Shown piece by piece: positions 1 to 10,419 of a DNA stretch of 52,852 nucleotides; within the stretch, counting starts at the first letter, position 1, and each line of letters starts with the position of its first letter. The notes below the pieces were generated by a model. That model made no database searches and was not told the origin of the DNA. It saw only the letters and a list, made by a program, of their open reading frames with translations. Position numbers and translations under genes: made by a program. This DNA comes from Chara braunii (lineage: Eukaryota > Streptophyta > Charophyceae > Charales > Characeae), in contig BFEA01000858.1 in NCBI GenBank assembly GCA_003427395.1, positions 366,229 through 419,080 of the forward strand, written 5' to 3'.

Positions 1-109
1 CGGGGGGGGGGCAAATAGCGACTTCGCTGCTCTGCTCGCTGCCGCCAGGGGGGGGTAAATAGCCAGCACGGCACCTCTTCAACACGAGTGTGCCATGCTA
101 TAAAACCAT

Positions 110-200
110 GGACACACTGTGGCGAGTGTGTTATGAGGCTGCTTACGCACACGCATGGCTTCGGCAGTGCCTGGGTTCAAACCCCTACAGCAGCAGTTGC
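110..200 (+). repeat. tRNA-like / SINE-head-like segment (weak)
   Basis: A good match to the RNA polymerase III B box (GGTTCAAACCC, near 174-184) lies about 50 nt after an A-box-like TGGCGAGTGTG. That spacing fits a tRNA with a long variable arm or a tRNA-derived SINE. The T-stem pairs over only three positions and the acceptor stem only partly, so it is not a functional tRNA. It could equally be chance. Confidence 0.18.
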
Positions 201-387
201 ATCCCGGATCTTGATAATATAAATCCGAGAGCGGGGCAGCGTGGCGCGCGCGCGTGCGACGGCCTTGGCCTTGGCGCGCACACGTCGTGATGCAGCTTCC
301 TTTTTCGCCACGTGGAGCTCTTCTGCTGCAACACCTTTTCCCGTCGTTTTTCCCGCTTTTTTGCCTGAAAACGCCCCAAAAACAGCC

Positions 388-408
388 AAAACCCGACTGT
401 CGGGTTTT
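388..408. repeat. Perfect 9-bp inverted repeat
   Basis: AAAACCCGA and TCGGGTTTT are separated by three bases and form a small perfect hairpin in otherwise unassigned DNA. I see no terminator context, because the surrounding ORFs overlap on both strands and look like chance. Confidence 0.5.
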
Positions 409-599
409 GCAGTATTTCGCTGCTGTGCGGTGTGGTGGGTGGGGGCGAGGACCATTCCCGCTCCGATACCAATGTAGCGGACCCACCAGGTGTGGTGCTC
501 CGCTAGTGACAGAGATGGAGATGGAGGAAGAAGGGGGAGCAAGATGGCACAACGCAGCTCCCCACGCAAGACTCCAACCCACGTACTCCAAAATGTGCA

Positions 600-2000
600 A
601 GTGAGGAATGAATCTGAAAACAAACAATGGCCGGGGTATACCCCAGCGGACTGACGGGACTGGACTGGACTGGCTGGTACCGACAGAGGTACGGGCCTGA
701 ACTGGCCTACCCCGAATGTAACACAGGCCTGTGAGAACAGGCCAAGGGGCTGGTCTCACAGGCCAACCCGACGTCCGCTACACCATGTTGACAACTCACA
801 CCATCCTCTACTTTAGTTCGACGGCCACTTCTTTGGAGATAGGCATCATCATTAAGGTACCTCCTCGCATCTGTTAGGCAGGTCCAGTCCACGCCTCCCA
901 GGACCCTATCATATTATAAGATGCTTCCTCGCGAATCGTTACTCCCAAGTGGTAAGTTTTATGGATCCGGCCTCTTCCTTCTCAAGAGAGTTGAAACTCG
1001 ATATTAGTTTGCGAGTGCAGTTACGAAAACCTCGCGGTTAGTCCCCGGAATGCTTATAATGTTTCGGCAGGGCGATGTCAATGCCCTGTGGTGGTGGCGG
1101 CCTCCGCCCGGTACCTCGCCCCGACCTTCCCCGTGGACGGTGCTGCTTGACTTAATGTGAGCAGCTTAGGTCCATCCCAAACGGCAGACCGCCCCTCAAC
1201 GCCGTGGCGTGTGGTTGGAGAGGGTCATCAAGACTTAGAAAAGCAAACTATCGGCCCATCTTGGCACCCTGGACGTTTAGGAACTTAGCGCGAGGCGCGA
1301 TTTGAACCCTCCGGCTAGAGCTCGTTAGAGGAGCTGGTTCCGGATGTCGAGTGTCGTATCTGATACCTTGATCCTTTAACCTGGTGTCCTACTTGTGAGG
1401 AACAGGTCGTGCTTGGACATTTCCCTATGGGGTAGAGGTCATGGGGTCGTGGTGCCGGCACCAATATCCCCCTCATGCTGAGGCCTGAGACTAGAAGAAG
1501 GAGGAAGATTCAATCTCTTGCTATTTCCATGGTCGATCCGGCGACGTCTTTTCAATTTGCCTAGGGTCCTCTGTTTATGCAATGCAATTTCCAATTCTTA
1601 GGCAAGTGTTCAATCCAATGCTCTTTCCATCTCTTTCTCAAGGCTGATTCTCATGGCTGATCTGATAGCCTCTTTTCAATGAGGCGGCTTCTCATGGTCG
1701 ACCCAGCGGTCCAAACTCAATTGTTTAATCTTTTCTGAGAAGTCCTTTCTCATGACCATCCCAACGTTCTTCCCAGTATTCATCCTTCTCATTCTGACGT
1801 CTGCCTCTTTCGTCCAATGTGTCAGTCTTTCCCTTCTCACTTCTCTTTTTGAAAGTTTTTTTCAATGACCGCCTCGTCGACCTCTTCCATTCATATTACT
1901 CATTCCAGCTCATTCTCAATCAGCCTTTCTCAAGCAGTCATGCAAGGGGACCCCAGTGCCCATTTAAAAAAAAATGATCCTTATCAGGAGCTATTTTGCT
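600..2000. other. Intergenic / unassigned repetitive DNA, no gene seen
   Basis: No reading frame of convincing length or composition was found on either strand. Short GC-rich stretches and pyrimidine-rich text (about 1,500-1,900) look like degraded LTR or leader sequence, but I could not match them to another part of the window. A reverse-strand GGTTCAAATC near 1,303 resembles a tRNA T-arm without forming one. Confidence 0.4.
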
Positions 2001-2205
2001 ATTTCAAGTCGAATAATCTGGTTAGGGTCATTCATTTCCATTCTCAAGTCGAACAGTCTGGTTAAGGCCGCTCTATTCCATTCTCAAGTCGAACAGCCTG
2101 GTTAGGGCCGCTCTGTTCCGTTCTCAAGTCAAACAGCCGGGTTAGGGCCATTCCTTTCCAATCTCAATTCGAACAGCTTGGTTAGGGTCATTCCTTTTCA
2201 TTCTC
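2001..2205. repeat. 40-bp tandem repeat, about five units
   Basis: The word CAAGTC(G/A)AA recurs at 2005, 2045, 2085, 2125 and (as CAATTC) 2165. It is followed each time by a CTGGTTAGGG-type block and a TTCC-rich tail, giving a 40-bp period. Units differ by a few substitutions, so it is a diverged minisatellite. Confidence 0.9.
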
Positions 2206-2503
2206 AATGCTAGCGCCCGAGGGGGTGGGCTTCGAGGACACGGATCTCATCTTTTACTAGAGGGGGTTAGAAAGCAGTAATCTTAACAGTTTTTGCGTGC
2301 GATATTTTTTATTTTTTTCTCAATACAGCTTGCTGGTTCCAATGTGCTCATGCATACACCCGACTTAGTGTTTAGCGCCCAGACAGAGACATTCTTCCAC
2401 AGGCAGCGCTAGCCCACCCGTTCGTTCAACCAATAGCTCAGACCGTGGGGCCCTCTTATCCTTTTCACTCTTGCTTTATCATCACAATCTCGTCTCTTTG
2501 ACA

Positions 2504-2825
2504 TGACTCTGACTTGGTTGGATTAGGCTCCTAGGGGAGGATATCCTCGTACCGCTCCACCCATAGGTTCCCTAGCCTCTCCTGTACTCAATTGACACTC
2601 AATACTTTGCTTTGCTCAATCAATATTAATTCATAGTTTCCATTCCAAAGTACAATCTTTGTCTTGACTCTGACTTGGTTGGATTAGGCTCCTAGGGGAG
2701 GATATCCTCATGCCACTCTACCCATAGGTTCCCTAACCTCTCCTGTACTCAATTGACACTCAATACTTTGCTTCGCTCAATCAATATCAATTCATAGTTT
2801 TTATTCCAACGTACAATCTTTGTTT
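2504..2825. repeat. 161-bp direct repeat, two copies
   Basis: The block starting TGACTCTGACTTGGTTGG at 2504 starts again at 2665. It ends both times in a segment with TACAATCTTTGT. The two copies are nearly identical apart from scattered substitutions, indicating a fairly recent tandem duplication. Confidence 0.9.
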
Positions 2826-3040
2826 TGTCCAGAGTTCACCATTCAACCGTCCCAACTAGTCTTGTACCCATGTCCCTTGCCAATGCCTTTTCACGCAGAA
2901 TCCTTCTAAGGTAGCACATCGAAAAGTAGCTCGTAAGCTGTTTTCTTTGCCCATCCAAGCTAATTCCTGGCTAGTCCTTGAGAACAATCTTATCCATATT
3001 TTAACCAAGTTTTACTACTCTTTTAAACACAGACTTTGTC

Positions 3041-3157
3041 CAAATACGCCCTAGTCTAGACACTTCCATTGTCATCCGTCTTTTGCCGCTTGGGTGTTCA
3101 AATACGCCCTAGTCTAGACACTTCCATTGTCATCCGTCTTTTGCCGCTTGGGTGTTC
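3041..3157. repeat. 58-bp perfect tandem duplication
   Basis: The segment beginning CAAATACGCCCTAGTCTAG occurs at 3041 and again at 3099 without differences. On the minus strand it duplicates the last codons and the stop of the 3' ORF of gypsy #1, so a second copy of that C-terminus trails the stop codon. Confidence 0.92.
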
Positions 3158-4285
3158 GTTCGTCGTTGCGTTTTGCTGGTCCCTCGACTCCCAGACTGAC
3201 AACCAAAATTTCTTTTTTTCTCCTTGTAACTTCTTGTAGCTCCTCCTCACTATAGAAGTCCAGGGGCGTAACCGACTTCCCGGCCTTCATCAATTTTCTA
3301 GTCTTAATGATCCAATCATGCTTGATTACACTGACTCATTATTCAAACCAATCGTTGGGTGTCGATCCAAACTCTTCCTCCCACTTGGAGGTTCCTTCCT
3401 TTGGCCCACTTGTTGAAGGTTGCCCTTCTTCTCTAGGCCTTGTGATTTCGCTCATTTCATCCTCACTGCTAATTGCAATGACCTCCTGCACCTCATCTTT
3501 ACTTTCGTTCTCGTCTTCCTGTATGGGGCTGAATTCACCGGTAAAGTTCTTTGGATTCAAGTTGTAAGGGATATCCGTCCTTCTGTATCCCTCTTCGACT
3601 TCCTCATACCCTCTCTCATAGCTGTCGTGCCCGCTTCGGGTGTCTTCCTCACTTCTTCCCCAATCGTCATGTATATTATGTCTTTGTTCCTCCCTTCTTT
3701 CCCAATTGTGTTGTATGCTATCTCTTTCTTCACCCCTTCTTTCTCCATTGTCCTGCACACTTTGCCTCTCCTCATCCCTTCTTTCATCATTGTCATGCAC
3801 ATTTTGTCTTTCTTCATTAACTCTCTCACCACCATCACGCACGTTTTGTCTTTCTTCATTAACTCTCTCACTGCCATGAATACTTTGTCTCTCTTCTTCC
3901 CCTCTCCCGCCACTGTCATTCGTACCTTGCCTTCCTTCGTCTCTTCTCTCCCCCTCTCATTGCTCCCCCATTCCTCCTCAAACAAGGGTTGCAACTTCTC
4001 GCCTTCCTTAAGGGGCGAGGGTTTGCTGGCCAACAACTTTCTCTTTCTTCTCCCTAGCGTCCGCCTTGGTTGTGGCCCAATGAACAATACCGGTCTTTGT
4101 CTGTCCCGTGGCCTCTCGATTCTTTGCCATTTGTCTTCGAAGGGCGTGTTAGCGCGGTTGACATCGTTCTTGCTATTCAGTTTCATGTTTTCTTGAGCTT
4201 CCCCTATGCCTGTCATCACAAAGGAAACGGAACCCGCAGTCCATATTCCCAAGGTGGAGCCCCGTCCAAGCAATAGCGAAAGCAA
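3114..4285 (-). pseudogene. Extra 3' ORF of gypsy #1 with 14-residue tandem repeats (broken)
   Basis: This acidic, arginine-rich, very hydrophilic protein lies downstream of integrase on the same strand. From about 3,960 to 3,600 it repeats a 42-bp unit, giving a 14-residue period of the form ERR-EERQ-IHDN- at least six times. A non-repetitive tail follows with the patch SSEDEMSEI and a proline/serine segment. After the WFE at 3,341 two adjacent stops (TAA TGA) intervene, yet the same frame continues as a lysine/glutamate-rich tail containing YSEEELQEV to a stop at 3,114. The N-terminal part (3,960-4,285) reads in another frame, so at least one frameshift exists. I do not recognise the family. 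It may be a displaced gag-like segment or an element-specific accessory protein. Confidence 0.5.
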
Positions 4286-4420
4286 GACCCCGTTCCCTTA
4301 TGATGATAGCATTGCCCAAATTTCCTAGGATGCACCCCTTTGCCCAGTTTCCGTTCATGCACATCCATGAAATGAGTTGTTCCGTGTTTCCCACTCGAAT
4401 CCCATCCATCCTCTCAAACG

Positions 4421-4565
4421 TTATGATACAATGCCCCAGGCAGCCATCCCGATACCATCCCTCACATAAATTATGGTACAATGCCCGAGACATCCACCCC
4501 GATATCATCCCCCACAAAAACTACGGTACAATGCCCAACCGCATCACTCATCCCACGCAATCCAG
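4421..4565. repeat. 50-bp tandem repeat, about three units
   Basis: TACAATGCCC recurs at 4427, 4477 and 4527, each time followed by a CATCCCGATA-like block with drift. It sits between the integrase end and the 3' ORF of gypsy #1. Confidence 0.8.
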
Positions 4566-4648
4566 TCCCCATCAGTACAGTCAAGAAACCCATCCCCCAG
4601 AAAAACAAACATGTTACAGGTAAGATCTTTGTTGGCGCCTTAGCCGTC

Positions 4649-6493
4649 TTATTCCCCAGCTTCCTTGTCCCGAGCCTCTTGCAACCACTGTTCCACTGGA
4701 TCTCGACTTAGAAATCTGACCAGCCGTTATCTTGGAAATGACCCTTTCACCCTGGTTCCCTCCAAATCTTCCAATTCAAAAGTGTTCATCCTCAGCCTCT
4801 TGGTGACCCGGTAAGGGCCCTTGAACCTTCTTCCCATCTGTCCTGACCAAGTGCTTTCTAGTGCCGAATTTCTGACTAGGACCATTTCCCCCACCTGTAG
4901 TGGTTCTTTCCTGATGTTCTTCAGTTGATCCCACCTTGCCTTGTCTTTCATCATGCTATCCAGAACCCTGCTCACTATTTCTTCCATTGCCTCCTCATTT
5001 TGAGCAACCTGCTGACATCTAGCCTCAATTAATTGTTCCATCGTCAAGTGTGGGTCATCATCCAGCCTATTCCAAGTTGGTCTTAGGGCTTCCACTAGGA
5101 AGTCAATTTCCCTCCCGTACCACAACTCGTGCGTGATACATCCTGTAGTCCTCTTTGGAGTCACGTTCTCTGCGAACACGACCTGCTTGAGATACTTAGG
5201 CCAATTGCCCAGATCATCCGCTGCTATCTTTGCAATCGTAGTTTTTAAGGCCCGGTGTCCTCTCTCCACGGGCGCATTGGCCTCCGGGTGGTATGGCTCA
5301 ATTAACTTAATGGGCACCCCAAACCTTTTTCAGGTGCTCAACACGTCTTGGTTTACGAACTCTGTCCTATTATCAACGATGAATCTTCTGACGAATGTGT
5401 GCCTTAGGTAAAAGTCATTGATCCAGTCTGCCACTGCCAGTCCGGTTTTCTTCTTAAGAGCTACCGCCTCCACAAACCCACTAAGATTATCTCTAGCGTC
5501 CTTTATGTACCTGTATCCTTTCGTAGACACAGGGATGACCACGAGATCGAGATGAACCAGATGTCCTGGTCCTAGCACTCGTGTGGGTCTCAAAGGTTCA
5601 AAAACCCGAGTCGTACTTCGCTCTTGACAGATTAAGCAGGTCTGGCAATATGTGGCAACCATACTCCCCATTCTTGGCCAGAAGTAGAGTGGCGCTATTT
5701 CCGCTAAGGTCCTTTTCAAGGAGCGATGTCCCCCTGCCAACCCATCGTGCGTTGCCTGAATTATGTCCACTTGCTTTGATTGTCCCCACACAACCCTTCT
5801 AGGCGTTAGTCCTTCTTTCCTGAATAGGTGTCCATTTCTCAGTACGTACTTATCGACTTCCACTCTGGTCTTGAGGCTGACCTCCTGAACCTCCTTGTTT
5901 CCTACTAGCAATAGGCCAATCTCCTTGAAGATTCCATCGTACGACCGAATAAGGAAGAACTCCTTCCGGTCCCGACGATCCTCATGTCCATTTTGTACTT
6001 GGTTTACTAAGTACTGCTGCCGCTTTTGTTCCCATGACTCAACCAGACTCATGACCGCTTCCCGTCCTCCTTCTACAACCATTGCCATGAACTCTTCCTG
6101 AGGCCCCACAATACCACCCCATGAGTCCCTCTCTTCCTTACGGCGGGTCCTTATGACTGCAACTTCCCTGAGTTCTACCACTACTACGGGAGACTCTTTC
6201 TCCAATGCCTTAATCAACAATCCCCCAGATGTGCAGGCAAGTTCTCCCATCTCGTTATCTACCACAATGGTCCCTCCCCCATAGTCAAGGAACGCATCGA
6301 TAGGTTCAACGTCCTCTACTCCTTCTGGTGTAATGCATACCCTGCTCAAGCCATCGGCCCTATTCCTAAGACCAGTTATGCACGCGATCGTGCAATCAAA
6401 CTGCCAAATGAAACCGACCCATCTTCTCACTGTAGGGTTCATAGGCTTGTAGTTCTTCAGTGCCCCTGCGACATTTGTCGGGTCGATCCTCAA
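4649..6493 (-). pseudogene. Integrase (with RNase H tail) of gypsy #1
   Basis: The first residues finish the RNase H domain (ending NRADGLSRV). The integrase zinc-binding module follows, with a TH..GH pair and CQTCLICQ. The catalytic core has its first Asp in HLDLVV and its second in IVDNRTEF, where the usual Asn-Gly is Asn-Arg. The third acidic residue is in NAPVERGHRA, in the segment after a stop. That stop is TGA at 5,330, and the same frame resumes five codons later (the apparent new start at 5,317 is a GTG). The C-terminal GPYRVTKRL motif at about 4,830 is the integrase GPY/F-like region. A second in-frame stop (TAA) follows SFPR at 4,727, then the frame continues to a stop at 4,649. The enzyme would insert element cDNA into host DNA; this copy is inactive. 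Confidence 0.85.
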
Positions 6494-6943
6494 AATGAAC
6501 CTCCTTCCAAAGAGGTAAGCCTGAAAGGTTTTGAGGCAGTGGAGAATGGTCGGTACCTCCTTCTTGAATTGAGAATAGCAACGGTCAACTGAGTTCAGCG
6601 TCCTACATTCAAATCTGATTGGTCATTCTCTCCCATCCTCCCCTCTTTGGATCATGACTCCTCCCACAACTTGTGGTCCCCCATCGGTTTCGAGTACAAA
6701 CGGACGCCCTACTTCGTCGTTAAAATATGGAGCGGCGAGGGTGACCTGTTCGAAAGTCAATACGTCTTTCAGGGTCTGGACGACAACTTCTCGTTCCTCT
6801 GTCCAGTCCAATGTACCTTCTTCGCGAATCATAGCTCTAATGGGTTCTGCTATCTTTGCGAATCCTTTGATGAAAACCCCCAAAATCCTACAACCCCTAG
6901 GAAGGCCCTTACTTCCGCTGTGGTACGTAGAGGCGTTGGCCAT
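6350..6943 (-). pseudogene. RNase H region of gypsy #1
   Basis: The segment from 6,943 contains FIKGFAKIAEPI, typical of the connection between reverse transcriptase and RNase H. The LETDGG that follows is where the first RNase H aspartate of gypsy elements lies. It ends at a TGA (6,620). The same frame then continues with RTLNS and SQFKKEV and reaches FGRRFIL, where it joins the integrase-containing frame without a shift. Only a single nonsense codon separates the two parts. The preceding Glu codon and expected Arg suggest CGA changed to TGA. Confidence 0.8.
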
Positions 6944-7686
6944 TGAGAGATTTTATCAGTCTTGGTCGGATCAGGCTTCCTCCCATATGACCCGCAACGA
7001 AACCACAAGATGGTCACTTCTGGAACTGCCAGGATACTCTTAGGACCGCTGGCAGTGATGTTATACACCAGGAACCTGCGGAGGAGCTCTTTGATATCCT
7101 GCAGGTGGTCCCACACAAATCTTTGTATCCCTGGCTGAATTTTCGTTTCATCCTTGTCTCGTGCGGCCTTGATTGGATTGTCGTCAATATAGGGTTCATA
7201 TTTTGCTGGGAACATGTCTCCCGCAACTGCGAGCATTCTCCTTTGCGCTTCCGCCATCACATTGGTGAACCCCATAGGAGTCACTTGCATTTGTAGCTGG
7301 CCTACCGGGGTATGCATAGCCGTGTAGGGTCTATCCCGGGCGTCCAGGGGGAGCTGATCGTATCCAGAATAGAGGTCTACCAGCGAGTAAGTGCTTTGCT
7401 CGACATGGGATTCTGCCAGCAGGTCCGCTTGAGGCAGCGACCCCGCGTCCCAGATAGTCACAACATTTCATTTCTGCAGATCCTGGATCCATCTAAGCGA
7501 CTTGTTAGGTTTCCGGAACACAAACCATCTATTTGCGTATGGTGATGCGGTGGGTTCTGCCACGAAGGAGTCCATCTTTGCTCTAAGCAGTTCTGTCACT
7601 TCCCCTGCTACTCCGAAATCGTAGGCAGTCCCCTTGTCGTTCCAACATTCATGCTCGACTGTGTGGATTCTGACCGGAGGTATCAA
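6850..7686 (-). pseudogene. Reverse transcriptase of gypsy #1
   Basis: Fingers: VAEPTASPYANRWFVFRKPN corresponds to the usual 'SPYASPVVLVKKK' block, followed by SLRWIQDLQK, where Tyr-Arg is usual. A TGA at 7,468 interrupts, and six bases later the same frame continues. Palm: SLVDLYSGYDQLPL carries the first catalytic Asp, and YIDD at about 7,180 is the catalytic motif, with both aspartates intact. MGFTNVMAEAQRRM is the helix after block C. The frame is lost near 6,880, in a T/G run (the phase moves by one base into the RNase H frame). The product would copy element RNA into DNA; this copy cannot make it. Confidence 0.85.
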
Positions 7687-8050
7687 CTTTGCGTTTAATC
7701 ATCCCTTCTGATGGTCATTGAAGGCAAATGCTAGTAGAACTTCTTAACATTGGTCTCTGCTACTTCATTCGGTATTCGGTGCCCTTCAATTGCCCTTCTC
7801 TCTCTAATCACCCGGAGAACTTCTTCCTCCTTTTCCATGGCTTCCTCCCTTGTTGTATCTAGCAAGATCGAAACAGGCTTAGCCTTCTTTCCTGTACTTG
7901 TGAACGCTTCCTTCCAGGATCTTTCTCCTAAAAAATGAACAGTCGGAATCGTCCGTGGTGCTTAGGCAAACCGAGTTTGGATACTGATCAATTTTCCATT
8001 CAGGAAGTAAACTTTTCGAACTTCTCCCCCAAACTTGGCGAGCGCAATTG
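7687..8050 (-). pseudogene. Protease-RT linker of gypsy #1
   Basis: In the frame that joins the protease segment across the inserted element, the minus strand reads a KFGGEVRKVYFLNG-like stretch, then meets a TAA near 7,960. It continues with HFLGERSWKEAF and an acidic segment (TTREEAMEKEEEVLRVI) towards the reverse transcriptase. It is unexceptional linker sequence, recognised mainly by position and frame continuity. Confidence 0.55.
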
Positions 8051-8254
8051 GGTCCACGCCATGGCTGTGCCGGCAACCGGCCGGTTGGACCGGCCCGGAT
8101 CCAACCGGGCCGGTTGGACCCCCGGTGGTCCAACCGGAATTCCGGTTGGGTCCAAAAGTGGGTCAAATTTTTTATTTTTTTTGAAAACATGGTTGGACTG
8201 CGCTCACCGAGATCTCCCCGAATCCGCAAAGAAAACGTTGAACAAAGAAGTTTC

Positions 8255-8290
8255 GTTTGGGGGGTTGGGGGGTTGGGGGGTTGGGGGGCG
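8255..8290 (+). repeat. GGGGGGTT tandem run
   Basis: Within the hAT-like insert, a GGGGGGTT unit is repeated about four times in tandem. Such G tracts could form a quadruplex. This is a compositional observation only. Confidence 0.75.
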
Positions 8291-8424
8291 GTATTTCAGG
8301 GGTTGAGGGTCGAGCGTTGGGGGGTTTATGGTGAGGGTGTTAGTGGTGGAGTTTCAGCACGGGCTTCAGCAGACATTCACAACAACGTACCTAGCTTTCT
8401 GCAAACGTTGACGTTCTGCCCAAG

Positions 8425-8725
8425 AACTTTGAAGAGGGGGGTGGGGGTGTTAGTGGCAGGGTAGGGACGGTACTTCCCACCCAAAAACTTTGAAAAGGGG
8501 GGTAGGGGTTGTAGTGTTAGGGGGTGCTTCGTCCAAGTTGCCCTCGATACTGGTAGGGTGATGGTCCTAAGTGCTGGTCACATTGGGGTGTTAGTGGCAG
8601 GGTAGGGACGGTGCTTCCCACCCAAAAACTTTGAAAAGAAGGGTGGGGGTTATAGTGTTAGAGGGTGCTTGTCACTGCTGTCTGGTGACTGCGCTCGATA
8701 CTGGTAGGGTGATGGTCCTGACAGT
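8425..8725. repeat. 141-bp direct repeat inside the hAT-like insert
   Basis: The block containing TAGTGGCAGGGTAGGGACGG starts at 8,451 and again at 8,592. Both copies share AAAAACTTTGAAAAG and GATACTGGTAGGGTGATGG segments. It explains about a third of the insert as an internal duplication with moderate divergence. Confidence 0.85.
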
Positions 8726-8893
8726 GAGGTAGGATAGTAGCGATAGGGGGTGCGCTGGGAGCATTAACGTGGGGAAGGGTAGGGAAGGTGGCCTATCCTG
8801 TCAGGACAACCACCGGCTGCCGCTGCCAGGCCCGGTCGACCGGCCGGTAGGGAGGACCCCCCGGTCCTACCGGGTTTTTAGCACTGGTCCACG

Positions 8894-9474
8894 TCTACCT
8901 TATGGTACCTAATGGCTTTGACGAGGTGTAGTAAGTCAGGGACTTCAAGCGTTACCCTGGACTCCTCATTTTGAGCCTCCTTTGGTTTAGGCAAGCTGGC
9001 TCCCAATTCGACCTCTGTCTCTTTCTCTATTACCATAACGCATAGGGCATCGTCCTCCTGTCTCCACTTTTTCTGTGGTAATCCCATTTTGATCCATTCT
9101 TTCTTGCTGAAAGCTTCTTCGATCATAATTTCTACCCTTTTTCTCATTCCCTCCATCCGTGCGAAGGCCCCCTTTCTGACACTTCCCTCGAACGATGGTG
9201 ACCATGTCACTAGCTTCCATTTTTGTATGTCTCCCCTTGTCCCGATAAGACGGAGTAATTCCCCACGTCCCGTTACTAGATTTTCTATGTCTACCATGTA
9301 TGTCCCATCATGCAAGTGCATTCCTATCATTTCCACATTTGCACACCAAGGTCTCCCAAGGATTATGTCGTGGTCTGTTGCATCCATGACAGTCATCCGT
9401 TGGAAAGACCAAATGCTCAATGCACCAAAAATCCATCCAAATAAGAGCCTCATCCAAACCCTCAGGCCATACAA
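8894..9474 (-). pseudogene. Retropepsin-like region of gypsy #1
   Basis: HDIILGRPW at about 9,360 matches the C-terminal ILGxxW block of Ty3/gypsy aspartic proteases. A charged, low-complexity spacer (PLPKPKEAQNEE-type) leads towards the reverse transcriptase. The catalytic D-[ST/P]-G loop is not visible. Upstream of about 9,405 the sensible frame shifts (TTFVWPEGLDEAL reads in a neighbouring phase). The downstream end is cut at 8,893 by the hAT-like insertion, giving a false stop within it at 8,878. Confidence 0.6.
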
Positions 9475-9479
9475 ACGTT

Positions 9480-10419
9480 GTATTCAATGTCGCTCCTACT
9501 TTCTGGCGCCCAGTGCCCAGCCTACTCTACTCATCCTGTCTAGCCTATCTACATTCGTGCAACAGGCTCACTTCGACAACAAAGACCAACGTACAAGACG
9601 TCAACCCCAATGCCGTCCACCCACATACACCAGGTACGTTTTCCCGCATCCCCTTATCAGACCCTATCCACCCACACCTGCGCCTCCTTCCCTGAAGACC
9701 ACTGTTGCCTCATCACCTGCCTGCACCCCTGCAGTCCGGCTATGGGTGCTCGGCGCCCTGCTACCCTGCAACGCCCCACACCTCTTAGCGCCCGCGTGCA
9801 CCCCAACCAGCATAGCGCATGCAGACCCTTGCGCTCTGATGCAGCAGCCTGTTCGCATTGCCTGCCTAGGCCAGATTGGCTTCCTCTGGCCAGCCTTTGG
9901 CTTTATGGAAGTTGCGGCCCCTTCCCTTTCGTTGTGAGGGCCTGGTCGACGAAGTTTTCAATAGCTTCTGGTCGGACCCCAGTGTTTGCGCCCAGGCCCA
10001 TCTTACAATTAAGGGCCTAGGCCCTTTTGTGGTTGGGCACCTACGGGTACCCTCCAGGCTCCAAGTGTTCGAGTTGGCCCTCGGGGTACTCGTGATGACA
10101 ATGATGCATTGTCATTGGCCCGCGGCCAATTCGTGATGTGTAGGCCTTACACTGCGTGTGTCGAGGGCGCAACCACATGCGTCCTGGGCTCAACTGCTTG
10201 ATGCAGCTGTTACGTCTGGAAAGAGCCCAAGGTGAGGCCCAAATTGCACTTCAACCAACTGGCGTCCAACAACTATCTGATACCCACATTGGCAAATGTT
10301 GAGATAACGGCCTCTCGTGGATATTCAGGCCCGCCGTCACTTAGGACAAGCACGAGACTTATTGGGGACCACAGTCCAGAAAATGTTGTCTAGGGCCCCT
10401 TGAGGACACATTCCTAACA
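9480..10419 (-). repeat. Probable 3' LTR region of a further minus-strand gypsy
   Basis: On the minus strand, right after the chromodomain and polypurine tract, the sequence begins TGTTAGGAATGTG, a standard LTR start (TG...). The partner end is not certain; it should lie near 9,480-9,560, where gypsy #1 sequence begins. The stretch has no coding frame I believe in. Long plus-strand ORFs here (for example 9,089-9,937) are proline/serine-rich chance frames. Confidence 0.4.
10096..10129. repeat. Two adjacent perfect hairpins
   Basis: TGACAATG-ATG-CATTGTCA (10,096-10,114) abuts TTGGCC-CGC-GGCCAA (10,115-10,129). Both have complete stems and 3-nt loops. They lie in the presumed LTR, and no function can be assigned. 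Confidence 0.6.

Larger units (their letters stand above)
8051..8893. mobile_element. hAT-like non-autonomous DNA transposon, 827 bp, with 8-bp target duplication
   Basis: GGTCCACG occurs at 8,051-8,058 and again at 8,886-8,893, bracketing 827 bp (8,059-8,885). Taking out the insert and one copy of the octamer leaves the gypsy #1 minus-strand frame continuous from the protease end (KVDVD) into the linker. This is strong evidence that the borders are right. Both ends are rich in CCGG/GGTTGGACC-type words that are partly complementary. An 8-bp duplication is typical of the hAT superfamily, but the extreme ends (CCATGGCTG... and ...TTTAGCACT) form only a poor terminal inverted repeat. No transposase is encoded. 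The interior is strongly G-rich on the plus strand. Confidence 0.72.
3114..9474 (-). mobile_element. Ty3/gypsy LTR retrotransposon #1 (decayed, internal part)
   Basis: On the minus strand the domains run protease (9,474-8,894), linker (8,050-7,690), reverse transcriptase (7,686-6,850), RNase H (6,943-6,350), integrase (6,300-4,649), then an extra ORF. Reverse transcriptase before integrase is the Ty3/gypsy (Metaviridae) order. No LTR pair was identified and gag upstream of 9,474 is missing. The 5' side may have been cut by the LTR of another element at about 9,480. The copy is dead: three in-frame TGA codons (5,330, 6,620, 7,468), a TAA in the linker, a frameshift near 6,880, another near 9,405, and an inserted DNA transposon at 8,059-8,885. 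Confidence 0.85.

Noticed and set aside
79-759. 226-codon minus-strand ORF and overlapping plus-strand ORFs at the window start
   Set aside because: Five frames are open together in GC-rich DNA, none shows domain-like composition, and they overlap heavily.
1281-1330. Possible minus-strand tRNA T-arm
   Set aside because: The box word is present, but the T-stem does not pair and no anticodon arm can be drawn.
3420-4196. 258-codon plus-strand ORF, Phe/Ser/Leu-rich with apparent membrane segments
   Set aside because: It is the complement of the 42-bp repeats of the minus-strand ORF. Its hydrophobic look comes from pyrimidine-rich sequence.
9089-10136. Long plus-strand ORFs rich in Pro, Ser, His and Cys
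   Set aside because: They overlap protease codons of gypsy #1 on the other strand or lie in presumed LTR DNA. The composition follows base content and no motif is seen.
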